Shown here in pieces: positions 18,265 through 26,810 of a stretch of 64,000 bases of DNA. Source of the stretch: Aureitalea marina (lineage in GTDB: Bacteria > Bacteroidota > Bacteroidia > Flavobacteriales > Flavobacteriaceae). A program made the position numbers and the translations under genes. The notes beneath the pieces were generated by a model. It was not told where the DNA came from and did no database searches. It saw only the letters and a list, made by a program, of their open reading frames with translations. Position 1 is the stretch's first letter. Each line of letters starts with the position of its first letter. The stretch is taken from contig NZ_MQUB01000001.1 of the NCBI RefSeq assembly GCF_002943755.1, forward strand, positions 2,955,653 through 3,019,652, in the 5' to 3' direction.

Positions 18265-19305
18265 CTCGGTTCCGGGCTTCATTGTCTTAAGCCCTCTGTA
18301 GGCTGGGACCTTCCTCAATTTTTTCAAACTGAATTTTTCCTGCTTACAACTTGGAACAATCCCCTGATCTCGGAGTTGTTTTGCCAGGTATTTTTGTTCG
18401 TACTGCCCGGGGGTAGGTATGAAAAAGGCTGGTTTTTCTAAAGATGCCAGGTCCATAATTGTAGTGTAACCAGGCCGTGAAATGACCAATTCACTTTGAT
18501 TAATGGCCTCCTCCAGTTCCTGACTTTGCATAAAATCAACAATGGTTATATTTCCTTTTTTAAGATTCTGAGATCTATCGCTTACAACACCTCTAACCAA
18601 AAGAATCTCTTCCTCAGTATTTTGAAACACTTCCAACATTTTAACTTCCAACAGGGTCCGTTGCGGTTCCGGTCCAGAAAGCAAGATCAATTTGTCGTAT
18701 CTGGACGGAAGGTTGCGTTTGGCCATTCTGCTGATCGGACCAATGTATTTCAGATTGAGGGAGTGGTCGTTTAGATGTCCCAGTTTTCCGCTGAGGTTTA
18801 TGGAGCCTTCCAGGTCAGGGATCCAGCATTGGTCAAATTTCCGGATAATCCGCTGATGCATTTTACTGCTAATTGCCGAGGTAGAACCACTGAGTACATT
18901 CAATTGATGAGTTATATAAACGGAGGGAATATTTTTATGGTAAACTCCCATTCGATTGTCGCTAATTATTCCATTTATTTTACTTTCGGCCACCAGGTTT
19001 GAAACAATGCGATTTTCTCGGCGAATGGCTTTCTGAATTTTGGGCATGCCTAACATCATTTTCCATTTAAAGAAAATCCCCTTCTGTGAATACTTTACAT
19101 CATAAGCTGGGAGATCGATAAAACCCAATTCAGGGAACTCTTTTTTTAGCAACATCAGGGCTGCGCCGTCCGAACCGATCAAGACCTCGTAATCATTCTC
19201 TATCAGACTCTTTATAATAGGTATACAACGGGTTGCGTGACCAAGTCCCCAGTGTAAGGGAGCTACAAGAATGGTCTTTTTTTTTGGGTCGTTCTCAGAT
19301 TTCAT
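18229..19305 (-). CDS. MurG-like glycosyltransferase (GT28 C-terminal fold)
   Basis: A 358-residue GT-B glycosyltransferase. The N-terminal half opens with ILVAPLHWGLGHATRCIPI, which is the acceptor-side glycine loop of MurG-like enzymes. The C-terminal half has LLSGPEPQR, VDFMQSQELEEAINQSELVISRPGYTTIMDL, and PGQYEQKYLAKQL, the nucleotide-sugar site of the GT28 C-terminal family. The real MurG makes lipid II, but this context (beside a two-component system and trmB) is not a cell-wall cluster, so the acceptor is unknown. A TTG at 19323 would overlap the -7 element; the ATG at 19305 is chosen. Confidence 0.8.
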   Translation of the reverse strand: MKSENDPKKKTILVAPLHWGLGHATRCIPIIKSLIENDYEVLIGSDGAALMLLKKEFPELGFIDLPAYDVKYSQKGIFFKWKMMLGMPKIQKAIRRENRIVSNLVAESKINGIISDNRMGVYHKNIPSVYITHQLNVLSGSTSAISSKMHQRIIRKFDQCWIPDLEGSINLSGKLGHLNDHSLNLKYIGPISRMAKRNLPSRYDKLILLSGPEPQRTLLEVKMLEVFQNTEEEILLVRGVVSDRSQNLKKGNITIVDFMQSQELEEAINQSELVISRPGYTTIMDLASLEKPAFFIPTPGQYEQKYLAKQLRDQGIVPSCKQEKFSLKKLRKVPAYRGLKTMKPGTELGELFGLFQGE

Positions 19306-19320
19306 TTTAGGGGATAATGG

Positions 19321-19328
19321 CAAATTTA
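19321..19328 (-). promoter_or_regulatory. -7 promoter element of the glycosyltransferase gene
   Basis: On the minus strand this reads TAAATTTG, an exact TAnnTTTG match, 15 bases before the ATG at 19305. It overlaps the alternative TTG codon at 19323, which rules against that start if the promoter is real. Confidence 0.5.
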
Positions 19329-19390
19329 CGGATTAAAGACAGGCGCAGATATTTCCGTAATTTTACCAAAAAATTAAGGAAAGCCAAGCA

Positions 19391-20071
19391 GTGGGTAGCA
19401 AGAACAAACTCAAGCGATTTGCGGAAAACGAAACTTTTGCCAATGTCATTCAGCCCAAGCGGGATGAGGTAATGTCCGGTCAATTCTCTTACAAGGGAAA
19501 ATGGGGGTCCGACTTCTTTGGTAACGAAAATCCAATCGTGGTCGAATTGGGTTGCGGTAAAGGGGAATATTCGGTCAATCTCGCCAGGAAATATCCCGAG
19601 AAAAATTTCATAGGTGTAGACATAAAAGGGGCTCGATTTTGGAGAGGCGCCAAGACCGCTTTAAGCGAAGAGCTTTCCAATGTGGCCTTTCTACGTACCC
19701 AGATCGAATTGATCGATCTCTGTTTTGCCGGGCAGGAGGTAGATGAGATCTGGATCACCTTCCCCGATCCACAGATCAAATACAAACGGACCAAGCATCG
19801 TATGACCAATACCGAATTCCTGGATAAATACAGGCAGATTCTCCGTCCAAGCGGGCTGGTTCATCTAAAGACGGACAGTGAGTTCATGCATGGATACACC
19901 ATAGGGCTGTTGCACGGACTGGGAGAAGAGATCCTTTATGCCCATCACGATGTCTATGGAAACGATATGAGCCCAGAAGAAGTGACAGGAATTCAAACGT
20001 TTTACGAGTCCCAATATCTGGAACAAGGCAAGAAGATCACCTACTTGCGTTTCCGTCTTCGTTCCAAATAA
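19391..20071 (+). CDS. trmB: tRNA (guanine-N7-)-methyltransferase
   Basis: Methylates G46 of tRNAs using SAM. The protein has 226 residues with the SAM-binding VVELGCGKGEYSVNLA, the FIGVDIKGARFWRGA segment, and the family-specific EIWITFPDPQIKYKRTKHRM. It starts at a GTG: the beginning GSKNKLKRFAENETF is well conserved in Bacteroidota TrmB, and no ATG exists upstream in frame. Confidence 0.94.
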   Translation: MGSKNKLKRFAENETFANVIQPKRDEVMSGQFSYKGKWGSDFFGNENPIVVELGCGKGEYSVNLARKYPEKNFIGVDIKGARFWRGAKTALSEELSNVAFLRTQIELIDLCFAGQEVDEIWITFPDPQIKYKRTKHRMTNTEFLDKYRQILRPSGLVHLKTDSEFMHGYTIGLLHGLGEEILYAHHDVYGNDMSPEEVTGIQTFYESQYLEQGKKITYLRFRLRSK

Positions 20072-20104
20072 ATTGGTATCTTCAACCCGGACCAACCAAT
20101 TTAG

Positions 20105-20731
20105 ATGAGCTTACTCTACAACGCCTTTATCGCATTCTTTGGATCGATGATAGGGGTAATTCCACCTGGATTATTGAACATGTCTGCTGCTAAGATCAGC
20201 ATGGAGAGTGGACGAAAGAGTGCTTTGCTCTTCTCCTCGGGTGTCGCCCTGACTGTTTGCATTCAGACCTGCATAGCTCTGCTTTTTGCCCGTTACCTGG
20301 ATAGACATCCTGAGGTAATTGACCTGCTGCAGAAAGTTGCCCTTGGTATCTTTTTCACACTGACCATTTACTTCTTTTTCTTCGCAAAAGATACGCGGCA
20401 ACAACGTCCAAAGACTGTAAACAGGTCTGGTGTGAACCGCTTTTTTTACGGCATGTTCCTGGCGGCCCTCAATTTGTTGCCTCTTCCGTATTGGGTCTAT
20501 ATTTCCATTACCTTGAACAATTTCGGCTGGTTCAGTTTCGATCAGTCGGGGATAGCCATAGCTTCAATAGCTTCAGGAGCGGGGACATTTACCATGCTGT
20601 CTCTTTATTCCCGATTCTTCAGAACCCGAGAAGAAGCACATAATCTGCGGATCAATATGAACTATATCATAGGTCTTATAACGGCCACCATTACTGTGGT
20701 TACATTGGTGAAGATCATCAGAAGCTTCTAA
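20105..20731 (+). CDS. LysE family exporter
   Basis: A 208-residue inner-membrane protein with about six hydrophobic helices and the LysE/RhtB opening, a helix leading into IGVIPPGLLNMSAAKISMESG. Members export amino acids or other small metabolites; the substrate is not evident. It lies 33 bases after trmB and one base before the alkyltransferase-like gene, so the three may be co-transcribed. Confidence 0.82.
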   Translation: MSLLYNAFIAFFGSMIGVIPPGLLNMSAAKISMESGRKSALLFSSGVALTVCIQTCIALLFARYLDRHPEVIDLLQKVALGIFFTLTIYFFFFAKDTRQQRPKTVNRSGVNRFFYGMFLAALNLLPLPYWVYISITLNNFGWFSFDQSGIAIASIASGAGTFTMLSLYSRFFRTREEAHNLRINMNYIIGLITATITVVTLVKIIRSF

Positions 20732-20732
20732 A

Positions 20733-21068
20733 ATGAACCAATCGGATAGTTTCTTCCAACGAGTCTATGAGGTTGTCCGCTTGGTTCCGGCGGGACGTGT
20801 AACCTCCTATGGGGCTATCGCCCGTTACTTGGGAAGTGCAGGCAGCGCTCGCATGGTAGGTTGGGCCATGAATGCATCACATGGACAGTCGGATGTGCCG
20901 GCTCATCGGGTGGTCAATCGGGTTGGATTGCTAAGCGGGAAGCATCATTTTCAAGGGACCAATCTGATGCAGCAGTTATTGGAGAGCGAAGGAGTAGTGG
21001 TCGAGGATAACCAAGTACGCGATTTCAAGGAGGTGTATTGGGATCCAAATTTAGAGCTCAATCCTTGA
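20733..21068 (+). CDS. Alkyltransferase-like protein (ATL), MGMT family without catalytic Cys
   Basis: A 111-residue protein made of the DNA-binding domain of O6-alkylguanine-DNA alkyltransferases (VYEVVRLVPAGRVTSYGAIARYLG). The active-site PCHR motif is PAHR (residues 56-59), so the cysteine that accepts the alkyl group is absent. ATL proteins bind O6-alkylguanine in DNA and flag it for nucleotide excision repair rather than repairing it directly. It follows the LysE gene by one base. Confidence 0.88.
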   Translation: MNQSDSFFQRVYEVVRLVPAGRVTSYGAIARYLGSAGSARMVGWAMNASHGQSDVPAHRVVNRVGLLSGKHHFQGTNLMQQLLESEGVVVEDNQVRDFKEVYWDPNLELNP

Positions 21069-21144
21069 TTTCAGGCTATTTTCGAGCCTGATAGCTGCAT
21101 TGGTCATTTCGATTTCCCAGCTATAGTTTATCGAGTTTTACCCC

Positions 21145-21152
21145 TATCTTTG
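21145..21152 (+). promoter_or_regulatory. -7 promoter element of the mrp operon
   Basis: TATCTTTG, an exact TAnnTTTG match, lies 37 bases upstream of the mrp ATG. No convincing -33 element is at ideal spacing. Confidence 0.5.
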
Positions 21153-21189
21153 CATTTTAGAACTAGTCTAAATAATTGCTGAGTAAAAG

Positions 21190-22326
21190 ATGATCAAAAA
21201 ACAGGATGTCCTAAGAGCCTTGGAATCTATAACACTCGCTGGTGAGGGCCAGAATATGGTTGCTAGTGGGGCAGTTCAGAACGTTGTTAGCTTTGCCAAC
21301 GAGGTTATCGTAGATCTGAAGATGAGTACACCGGCCATGCACATCAAAAAACGTGCTGAGGCCGATGTGATCAAAGTGATCAAAGAACAGGTGAGTCCTG
21401 ATGCTGAGGTTACTGTTAACATCAAGGTCGAAGCACCGGCCAAACCACAAAATCCAAATCTGATCAAGGGAAAGCCCATCCCGGGGATCAAGAATATAAT
21501 AGCCGTTGCCTCTGGGAAAGGTGGAGTTGGTAAATCTACCATCACGGCGAACCTGGCGGTAACGCTCTCCAATATGGGGTTCAAGGTGGGAATACTGGAT
21601 GCGGATATCTATGGTCCATCCATTCCACTGATGTTCGATGTCTTTAATGAACGGCCACTGTCCGTTAATGTGGACGGTAAAAGTAAGATGAAGCCCATAG
21701 AGAACTACGGGGTAAAGGTGCTTTCCATTGGCTTTTTTACCAAACCCAACCAGGCCGTGATCTGGCGTGGTCCTATGGCAGCGAAAGCATTGAATCAGTT
21801 GATATTTGATGCGGACTGGGGAGAGCTGGATTTTATGCTGATCGACCTTCCTCCGGGAACCGGTGACATCCATTTGAGTATTATGCAATCCCTTCCCATC
21901 ACAGGAGCTGTTGTTGTCAGTACCCCTCAAACTGTTGCCCTTGCAGACGCCCGCAAAGGGGTTGCTATGTTCCAGCAGGAGAATATTCAGGTGCCGGTAT
22001 TGGGGATAGTAGAGAACATGGCCTATTTTACGCCAGAAGAACTGCCGGACAACAAATACTATATCTTTGGGCAATCAGGAGCCAGGAATCTATCCGAAGA
22101 TCTGGATATTCCTTTCCTTGGAGAGATTCCGCTTGTTCAGAGCATTAGAGAGGCAGGAGATGTCGGTAGGCCGGCTGCCATGCAGACCGGAACTCCATTA
22201 AGCGAAGCTTTCGAGGAGGTGACACGGAATGCTGTGGAGCAAACCGTTAGAAGAAATGAATCATTGCCACCAACCGAGGCCATCAAGATCACAACAATGG
22301 CTGGTTGTTCGGCGGTAAAAAAATAA
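21190..22326 (+). CDS. mrp: Mrp/ApbC/NBP35-family iron-sulfur cluster carrier ATPase
   Basis: A 378-residue P-loop ATPase thought to carry Fe-S clusters to target apoproteins. It has an N-terminal MIP18/DUF59 domain (residues 1-80), then the deviant Walker A VASGKGGVGKSTITANLA, DADIYGPSIP, and LIDLPPGTGDIHLS. The CxxC that binds the bridging cluster in most Mrp/ApbC proteins is not present at the expected place, where VENMAYFTPEELPDNKYY is found instead; as I recall this is common in Bacteroidota. It is followed by a NifU-like gene one base later, supporting the Fe-S role. Confidence 0.9.
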   Translation: MIKKQDVLRALESITLAGEGQNMVASGAVQNVVSFANEVIVDLKMSTPAMHIKKRAEADVIKVIKEQVSPDAEVTVNIKVEAPAKPQNPNLIKGKPIPGIKNIIAVASGKGGVGKSTITANLAVTLSNMGFKVGILDADIYGPSIPLMFDVFNERPLSVNVDGKSKMKPIENYGVKVLSIGFFTKPNQAVIWRGPMAAKALNQLIFDADWGELDFMLIDLPPGTGDIHLSIMQSLPITGAVVVSTPQTVALADARKGVAMFQQENIQVPVLGIVENMAYFTPEELPDNKYYIFGQSGARNLSEDLDIPFLGEIPLVQSIREAGDVGRPAAMQTGTPLSEAFEEVTRNAVEQTVRRNESLPPTEAIKITTMAGCSAVKK

Positions 22327-22327
22327 T

Positions 22328-22564
22328 ATGGAAGATCAAGAACTACGTACTAAGGTCGAGGATGCTCTGGAAGAGATTCGACCTTTTTTGAGAAGCGATG
22401 GGGGTGATATTTCACTGATCTCCATTGAGGACGGGAAAACAGTGCAGGTCAGACTGGAAGGTGCTTGTGTTGGCTGTTCTGTAAACCAAATGACCTTGAA
22501 AAGTGGGGTGGAAATGACCATCAAGAAACACGCACCCCAGATCGAATCGGTGATCAATATTTAG
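22328..22564 (+). CDS. NifU-like Fe-S scaffold domain protein
   Basis: A 78-residue protein equal to the C-terminal domain of NifU, with the cluster-binding CxxC in GACVGCSVNQMTLKSG. It acts as scaffold or carrier of Fe-S clusters. It begins one base after the mrp stop, so both are almost certainly translated from one message. Confidence 0.93.
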   Translation: MEDQELRTKVEDALEEIRPFLRSDGGDISLISIEDGKTVQVRLEGACVGCSVNQMTLKSGVEMTIKKHAPQIESVINI

Positions 22565-22629
22565 GGTGATAAAGATCATTTAGCAGCTATAAGCCTGGAC
22601 TTAATTTTGGCCCAAATCAATTTCGATAC

Positions 22630-23682
22630 ATGATCAAGACCGATATACTTATCATTGGAGCAGGACCCACCGGACTTTTTACCGTATTCGAAGCCGGATT
22701 GCTTAAACTTCGATGTCACCTGATCGATGCCCTTCCACAACCTGGAGGTCAATGTGCGGAGATCTACCCAAAAAAACCTATTTACGATATTCCTGCGTTT
22801 CCAGAAGTATTGGCAGGGGACCTGGTCGATAATCTCATGAAACAGATCGAACCGTTTCAGCCAGGATTCACCCTTGGTGAGCGGGCTGAAACCATCGACA
22901 AAGATGAGGATGGCCAGTTTATCGTGACCACCAACAAGGGAACACAACACAAAGCCCCTGTCATTGCAATAGCTGGAGGGCTTGGAAGCTTTGAGCCGCG
23001 TAAACCACCTATTGCCAACATAGCCGATTTTGAGGACAAGGGAGTTGAATACGTTATTCGCGATCCTGAAGTCTATCGCAATAAAAATGTCGTCATAGCT
23101 GGGGGTGGAGATTCGGCCCTCGATTGGAGTATTTTCTTAACTGATGTGGCTGCAAGTGTGACACTGATCCACAGACGAAACGAGTTCCGAGGTGCTTTGG
23201 ATAGTGTTGAAAAAGTCCAAGAACTGAAGGATGCCGGAAAGATCAAGCTGATAACACCAGCTGAGGTAATCGGTCTAAAAGGTGATGGTCACATCAGCGG
23301 TGTAACTGTTAAGCGGTCCGGTGAGGAGTTTGACCTGGAATGTGACCATTTTGTGCCACTTTTTGGCTTGGCACCTAAATTAGGTCCTATGGCCAATTGG
23401 GGGCTGGAGATCGAAAAGAATGCCATTAAAGTGGATAACAGCCTGGATTACCAAACCAATATCCCTGGGATCTATGCTATCGGTGACATCAATACCTATC
23501 CTGGTAAACTTAAATTGATCCTTTGTGGATTCCACGAGGCTACTTTGATGTGTCAGAGTGCCTATCAGCGAATACACCCGGGCAAGCGCTATGTGATGAA
23601 GTACACCACAGTTGGTGGTGTAGAGGGCTTCGACGGAAGTAAGAAAGAAGCCCCTAAAGCTGTGGTCAAGGCCATCAATTGA
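22630..23682 (+). CDS. Thioredoxin-reductase-like ferredoxin-NAD(P)+ reductase
   Basis: A 350-residue flavoprotein with two Rossmann folds: FAD site IIGAGPTGLFTVFEAGL at the N-terminus and NAD(P) site VVIAGGGDSALDWSIFL near residue 155, plus the late FAD motif GIYAIGDINTYPG. There is no redox-active CxxC between them, which separates it from true thioredoxin reductase and fits the TrxR-type ferredoxin reductase class. The ferredoxin gene follows two bases later, a natural redox partner. Confidence 0.88.
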   Translation: MIKTDILIIGAGPTGLFTVFEAGLLKLRCHLIDALPQPGGQCAEIYPKKPIYDIPAFPEVLAGDLVDNLMKQIEPFQPGFTLGERAETIDKDEDGQFIVTTNKGTQHKAPVIAIAGGLGSFEPRKPPIANIADFEDKGVEYVIRDPEVYRNKNVVIAGGGDSALDWSIFLTDVAASVTLIHRRNEFRGALDSVEKVQELKDAGKIKLITPAEVIGLKGDGHISGVTVKRSGEEFDLECDHFVPLFGLAPKLGPMANWGLEIEKNAIKVDNSLDYQTNIPGIYAIGDINTYPGKLKLILCGFHEATLMCQSAYQRIHPGKRYVMKYTTVGGVEGFDGSKKEAPKAVVKAIN

Positions 23683-23684
23683 TC

Positions 23685-24023
23685 ATGGAGTCACCAGATA
23701 TTCCAATAACTATCATCGATCGCGAAGGAGTCAGTCATGAAGTAATGGCGCCCACCGATATGAATATGAACCTGATGGAGGTAGTTCGCTCTTACGAGTT
23801 GGCTCCGGAGGGTACCATTGGTATATGTGGCGGAATGGCCATGTGCGCATCCTGTCAGTGCTATGTATTAAGTGAACATCCGCTGCCGGAGAAAGGCCCG
23901 GACGAAGAAGCTATGCTTGCCGAGGCTTTTTTTGTAGAAGATAACAGTCGGCTTGGATGTCAGATCCCGATCACTCCAGAGCTTTCTGGCTTGAAAGTAC
24001 ACCTCGCCCCAGAGGAAATGTAA
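23685..24023 (+). CDS. [2Fe-2S] ferredoxin
   Basis: A 112-residue ferredoxin with cluster ligands C48, C54, C57 and C92 (spacing C-x5-C-x2-C-x34-C), the adrenodoxin-like pattern; C59 is an extra cysteine. An in-frame TTG six bases upstream overlaps the reductase stop; the ATG at 23685 is preferred. Electrons would pass from NAD(P)H through the upstream reductase to this protein and on to Fe-S assembly or an oxygenase; the final acceptor is not known. Confidence 0.9.
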   Translation: MESPDIPITIIDREGVSHEVMAPTDMNMNLMEVVRSYELAPEGTIGICGGMAMCASCQCYVLSEHPLPEKGPDEEAMLAEAFFVEDNSRLGCQIPITPELSGLKVHLAPEEM

Positions 24024-24092
24024 ATTCAGAATTGCTAACTTTAGAGAAGCTCGATTGAGAGCTTGTTCAACTAAACTTATCAGCAATTCATT

Positions 24093-24581
24093 ATGAAATC
24101 CTTCCTTCGATCATTGACCATTCCGGTATGCCAGTCCAAATGGTATGTGGACCTTTTATTTGCAATACCTCGATTTGTTGGTGGTATGCTTTTGGCCATT
24201 GATTTCGGTGCTTCCAAATTCGGGATGCCCTGGAGTTCGGCAGAGAATGAGCTCGGTCTATTTGAGGTGGCAGCCTGGTTTCCGGAGGACGTGGCCAAAT
24301 TTGGTGGGATCTTCGCCTTAGCTCCAACCTTCTTTGCCTGGTTAGGCGGTGCCAGTGAGGCTATCGGAGGGATTTTCCTTGCTGCCGGTCTGCAAACGAG
24401 AGTTGCTTCATTCCTGGTCATGTGTACCATGTTGGTCGCTATTTTCTTTCAGAAATGGGGAGACGGTACCTGGGGTATGCTCCCTGCCATGGGGTTCCTG
24501 TGGCTGGCTATCTACAATCTCGGTCTGGGCTCCGGCCGGTTTGGACTGGACTACCTCATCAGTAAGCGTTGGAGTAAATAA
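24093..24581 (+). CDS. DoxX family membrane protein
   Basis: A 162-residue membrane protein with four hydrophobic helices and DoxX-like features: RFVGGMLLAIDFGASKFG early, then FFAWLGGASEAIGGIFLAAGLQTR across the central helices. DoxX-family proteins are linked to redox processes at the inner membrane, but the biochemical role is unclear. It stands 69 bases after the ferredoxin and converges with the phosphoesterase gene. Confidence 0.83.
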   Translation: MKSFLRSLTIPVCQSKWYVDLLFAIPRFVGGMLLAIDFGASKFGMPWSSAENELGLFEVAAWFPEDVAKFGGIFALAPTFFAWLGGASEAIGGIFLAAGLQTRVASFLVMCTMLVAIFFQKWGDGTWGMLPAMGFLWLAIYNLGLGSGRFGLDYLISKRWSK

Positions 24582-24585
24582 TAGC

Positions 24586-25482
24586 TTAAGTCCTTTTGTA
24601 ATCACATAATTCCTGCGGACCTTCCAGGAGATTGCGAACAACCCTTAGGGTTCCATCTGCAGTGGTAGCGATATGCCATTTGATCAGGGAGATCTTTCCG
24701 TTTTCGATCTCCAGGCCGGTTATGCTGCGCGGATGCACACAACTCCCATCATTGAACAACGGGATCTCTCCAGGCTCGGGAAAACGTGGTCTGTGTGTAT
24801 GTCCCATGATGGTGATCAGGTTGCGGTTGTTCAATATCCAGCGTTTACACCTTTTCTCGACCCGTTTCAACTCCCGGTAATTCCTGGCAGGGCTGGTTGG
24901 ATCACCAATTCCGAATATCTGCAAGGGACGCCAGAGCACCTGTACCAGGAAACGATTGACCTTCCAGCCGTGGTAATTCATCCATTCGGCCTGGTGACCA
25001 TGAGTGAGAAATATTTCCTGTTCGTTCTCACGGTGCTGCAAGATTATCCCCTCCGGTAGTTGAATCCCGGGGAAGAGTGGTACTTCCTGATCGGTGATCT
25101 TATCTAGGTAGGAATGAAGGTGCTTTTCCACAAAGCGTTTGGATCTCATTACCATATCGTGATTGCCGAGAACCCGATGATAGCGATTCTCGCGGTAATA
25201 TTTTTTCAAGAGTTGAAAAACCTGCCTGTGGGCTTCGAAGATGGTGTCAAAATCCATGACTTCCCATAGCTCATCTCCATCGCCTAATTCGAGGTAGGTA
25301 TATCCGGCGTCAAAGTAATGGCTCAATGCATGGAAATAGACATTGCGGTTGTTGGCGAAGTCGTCGGCAAAACTGTTGTCCCCTCTGTGAACATCACTAA
25401 AGATGATAAACTTGGAGTCGTCATCGAAGTGAATCTTCTGTGCACTTTGGTAGGCTTTTGTCAGGCGTGTCTGGGAGGACAT
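24586..25482 (-). CDS. Calcineurin-like metallophosphoesterase
   Basis: A 298-residue soluble phosphoesterase with all five metal-binding blocks: SDVHRGD, LGDGDELWE, VLGNHDMV, THGHQAEW and IMGHTHRP. The spacing resembles UDP-2,3-diacylglucosamine hydrolase relatives (LpxH-like), but the LpxH identity is not secure and general phosphodiesterase activity is equally possible. It ends four bases from the DoxX stop, convergent. Confidence 0.85.
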   Translation of the reverse strand: MSSQTRLTKAYQSAQKIHFDDDSKFIIFSDVHRGDNSFADDFANNRNVYFHALSHYFDAGYTYLELGDGDELWEVMDFDTIFEAHRQVFQLLKKYYRENRYHRVLGNHDMVMRSKRFVEKHLHSYLDKITDQEVPLFPGIQLPEGIILQHRENEQEIFLTHGHQAEWMNYHGWKVNRFLVQVLWRPLQIFGIGDPTSPARNYRELKRVEKRCKRWILNNRNLITIMGHTHRPRFPEPGEIPLFNDGSCVHPRSITGLEIENGKISLIKWHIATTADGTLRVVRNLLEGPQELCDYKRT

Positions 25483-25520
25483 GTAAACGGTTTGTTTAAA
25501 GATACAATCCCCCGGGATAT

Positions 25521-25547
25521 AAAAAAAGGCGCCTATTGGGCGCCTTT
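25521..25547 (-). terminator. Rho-independent terminator of the acyl-CoA dehydrogenase gene
   Basis: A nine-base-pair stem (AAAGGCGCC against GGCGCCTTT, five-base loop). On the minus strand it is followed by seven T, placed just after the end of the glutaryl-CoA dehydrogenase-like gene. Confidence 0.88.
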
Positions 25548-25564
25548 CTCTTGTTCGTTATAAC

Positions 25565-26743
25565 TTATTTGAAAGCGTTGAAGCCGGTCACATCCAGGCC
25601 TGTGATCAGCAGGTGAATGTCGTGAGTTCCTTCGTAGGTGATCACACTCTCCAGGTTCATCATATGGCGCATAATGGGATACTCTCCCGTAATTCCCATT
25701 CCGCCCAACATTTGGCGTGCTTCTCGAGCGATCTTGATAGCCATGTCTACATTGTTTCGTTTGGCCATGGAGATTTGAGCCGAACTGGCGCGCCCCTCGT
25801 TCTTTAATTGGCCCAATCGGAATACCAGCAATTGTGCCTTGGTGATCTCGGTGATCATTTCGGCCAATTTCTTTTGCTGCAATTGGAATCCACCGATAGG
25901 CTTACCAAATTGTACACGCTCCTTAGAGTATCTCAGAGCAGTATCGTAACAGTCCATGGCAGCACCGATCGCTCCCCAGGCAATTCCGTAACGTGCAGAA
26001 TCCAAGCACCCAAGCGGAGCTCCCAACCCTGATTTGTTAGGAAGTAGGTTTTCCTTGGGAACTTTCACATCCTGGAATATAAGTTCTCCCGTGGCTGAAG
26101 CTCTCAGGGACCATTTATTATGAGTCTCCGGGGTGCTGAAGCCTTCCATACCGCGCTCGACGATCAAGCCGTGGATACGTCCTTCTTCGTTTTTGGCCCA
26201 GACCACCGCCACATCACAAAAAGGCGAATTAGATATCCACAACTTGGCTCCATTAAGCAGGTAGTGATCCCCCATATCTTTAAAATTGGTGACCATACCA
26301 CCAGGATTACTTCCGAAGTCAGGCTCGGTTAGCCCGAAGGATCCCATCCATTCCCCAGTGGCTAGCTTGGGCAAATATTTCTGCCGTTGCTCTTCATTTC
26401 CATACTTCCAGATGGGGTACATCACCAAACTGGATTGAACGGAAGCGGTAGATCGAACTCCACTGTCTCCGCGCTCTATCTCTTGCATGATAAGCCCGTA
26501 GGAGATCTGATCCAATCCTGCTCCTCCGTATTCCACCGGAATATAAGGTCCAAAGGCTCCAATCTCGGCAAGCCCAGGGATGATGGATTTTGGGAATTCG
26601 GCCTTTTGGGCAGCTTCCTCGATAATCGGCGAAACATCACGCTTCACCCACTGACGGGCAGCGTCTCTAATTAGTTTGTGCTCCTCGGTTAAAAGTTCGT
26701 CCAGTAAGTAGTAATCTGGAGATTCGAAAAGATCGGGTTTCAT
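25565..26743 (-). CDS. Acyl-CoA dehydrogenase, glutaryl-CoA dehydrogenase type
   Basis: A 392-residue FAD enzyme predicted to oxidise and decarboxylate glutaryl-CoA to crotonyl-CoA in lysine and tryptophan breakdown. Signatures are GSFGLTEPDFGSNPGGM, a substrate-side RASATGELIFQDVKVP, RVQFGKPIGGFQLQQ, and the catalytic-base segment ITYEGTHDIHLLITG, characteristic of GCDH. The open frame continues 11 codons upstream but those codons run into the -7 promoter element; the ATG at 26743 is the start. Confidence 0.9.
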   Translation of the reverse strand: MKPDLFESPDYYLLDELLTEEHKLIRDAARQWVKRDVSPIIEEAAQKAEFPKSIIPGLAEIGAFGPYIPVEYGGAGLDQISYGLIMQEIERGDSGVRSTASVQSSLVMYPIWKYGNEEQRQKYLPKLATGEWMGSFGLTEPDFGSNPGGMVTNFKDMGDHYLLNGAKLWISNSPFCDVAVVWAKNEEGRIHGLIVERGMEGFSTPETHNKWSLRASATGELIFQDVKVPKENLLPNKSGLGAPLGCLDSARYGIAWGAIGAAMDCYDTALRYSKERVQFGKPIGGFQLQQKKLAEMITEITKAQLLVFRLGQLKNEGRASSAQISMAKRNNVDMAIKIAREARQMLGGMGITGEYPIMRHMMNLESVITYEGTHDIHLLITGLDVTGFNAFK

Positions 26744-26763
26744 GTAGTCGTTTTTTGGATGCT

Positions 26764-26793
26764 CAAAGGTAGCCAATGCCCCTGAATTTCAAA
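26764..26793 (-). promoter_or_regulatory. Promoter of the glutaryl-CoA dehydrogenase-like gene
   Basis: On the minus strand TTTG (26793-26790), an 18-base spacer, then TACCTTTG (26771-26764): both halves of the Bacteroidota promoter, 20 bases upstream of the ATG at 26743. Confidence 0.68.
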
Positions 26794-26810
26794 TAGAACT
26801 ATTGAAAAAA

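Noticed and set aside
18229-19305. Calling this gene murG
   Set aside because: The fold matches, but no peptidoglycan genes surround it, so the specific symbol is not supported.
21211-22074. A 287-codon minus-strand frame inside mrp
   Set aside because: Shadow of the Mrp coding sequence; its translation has low-complexity, non-globular character and no start-site signals.
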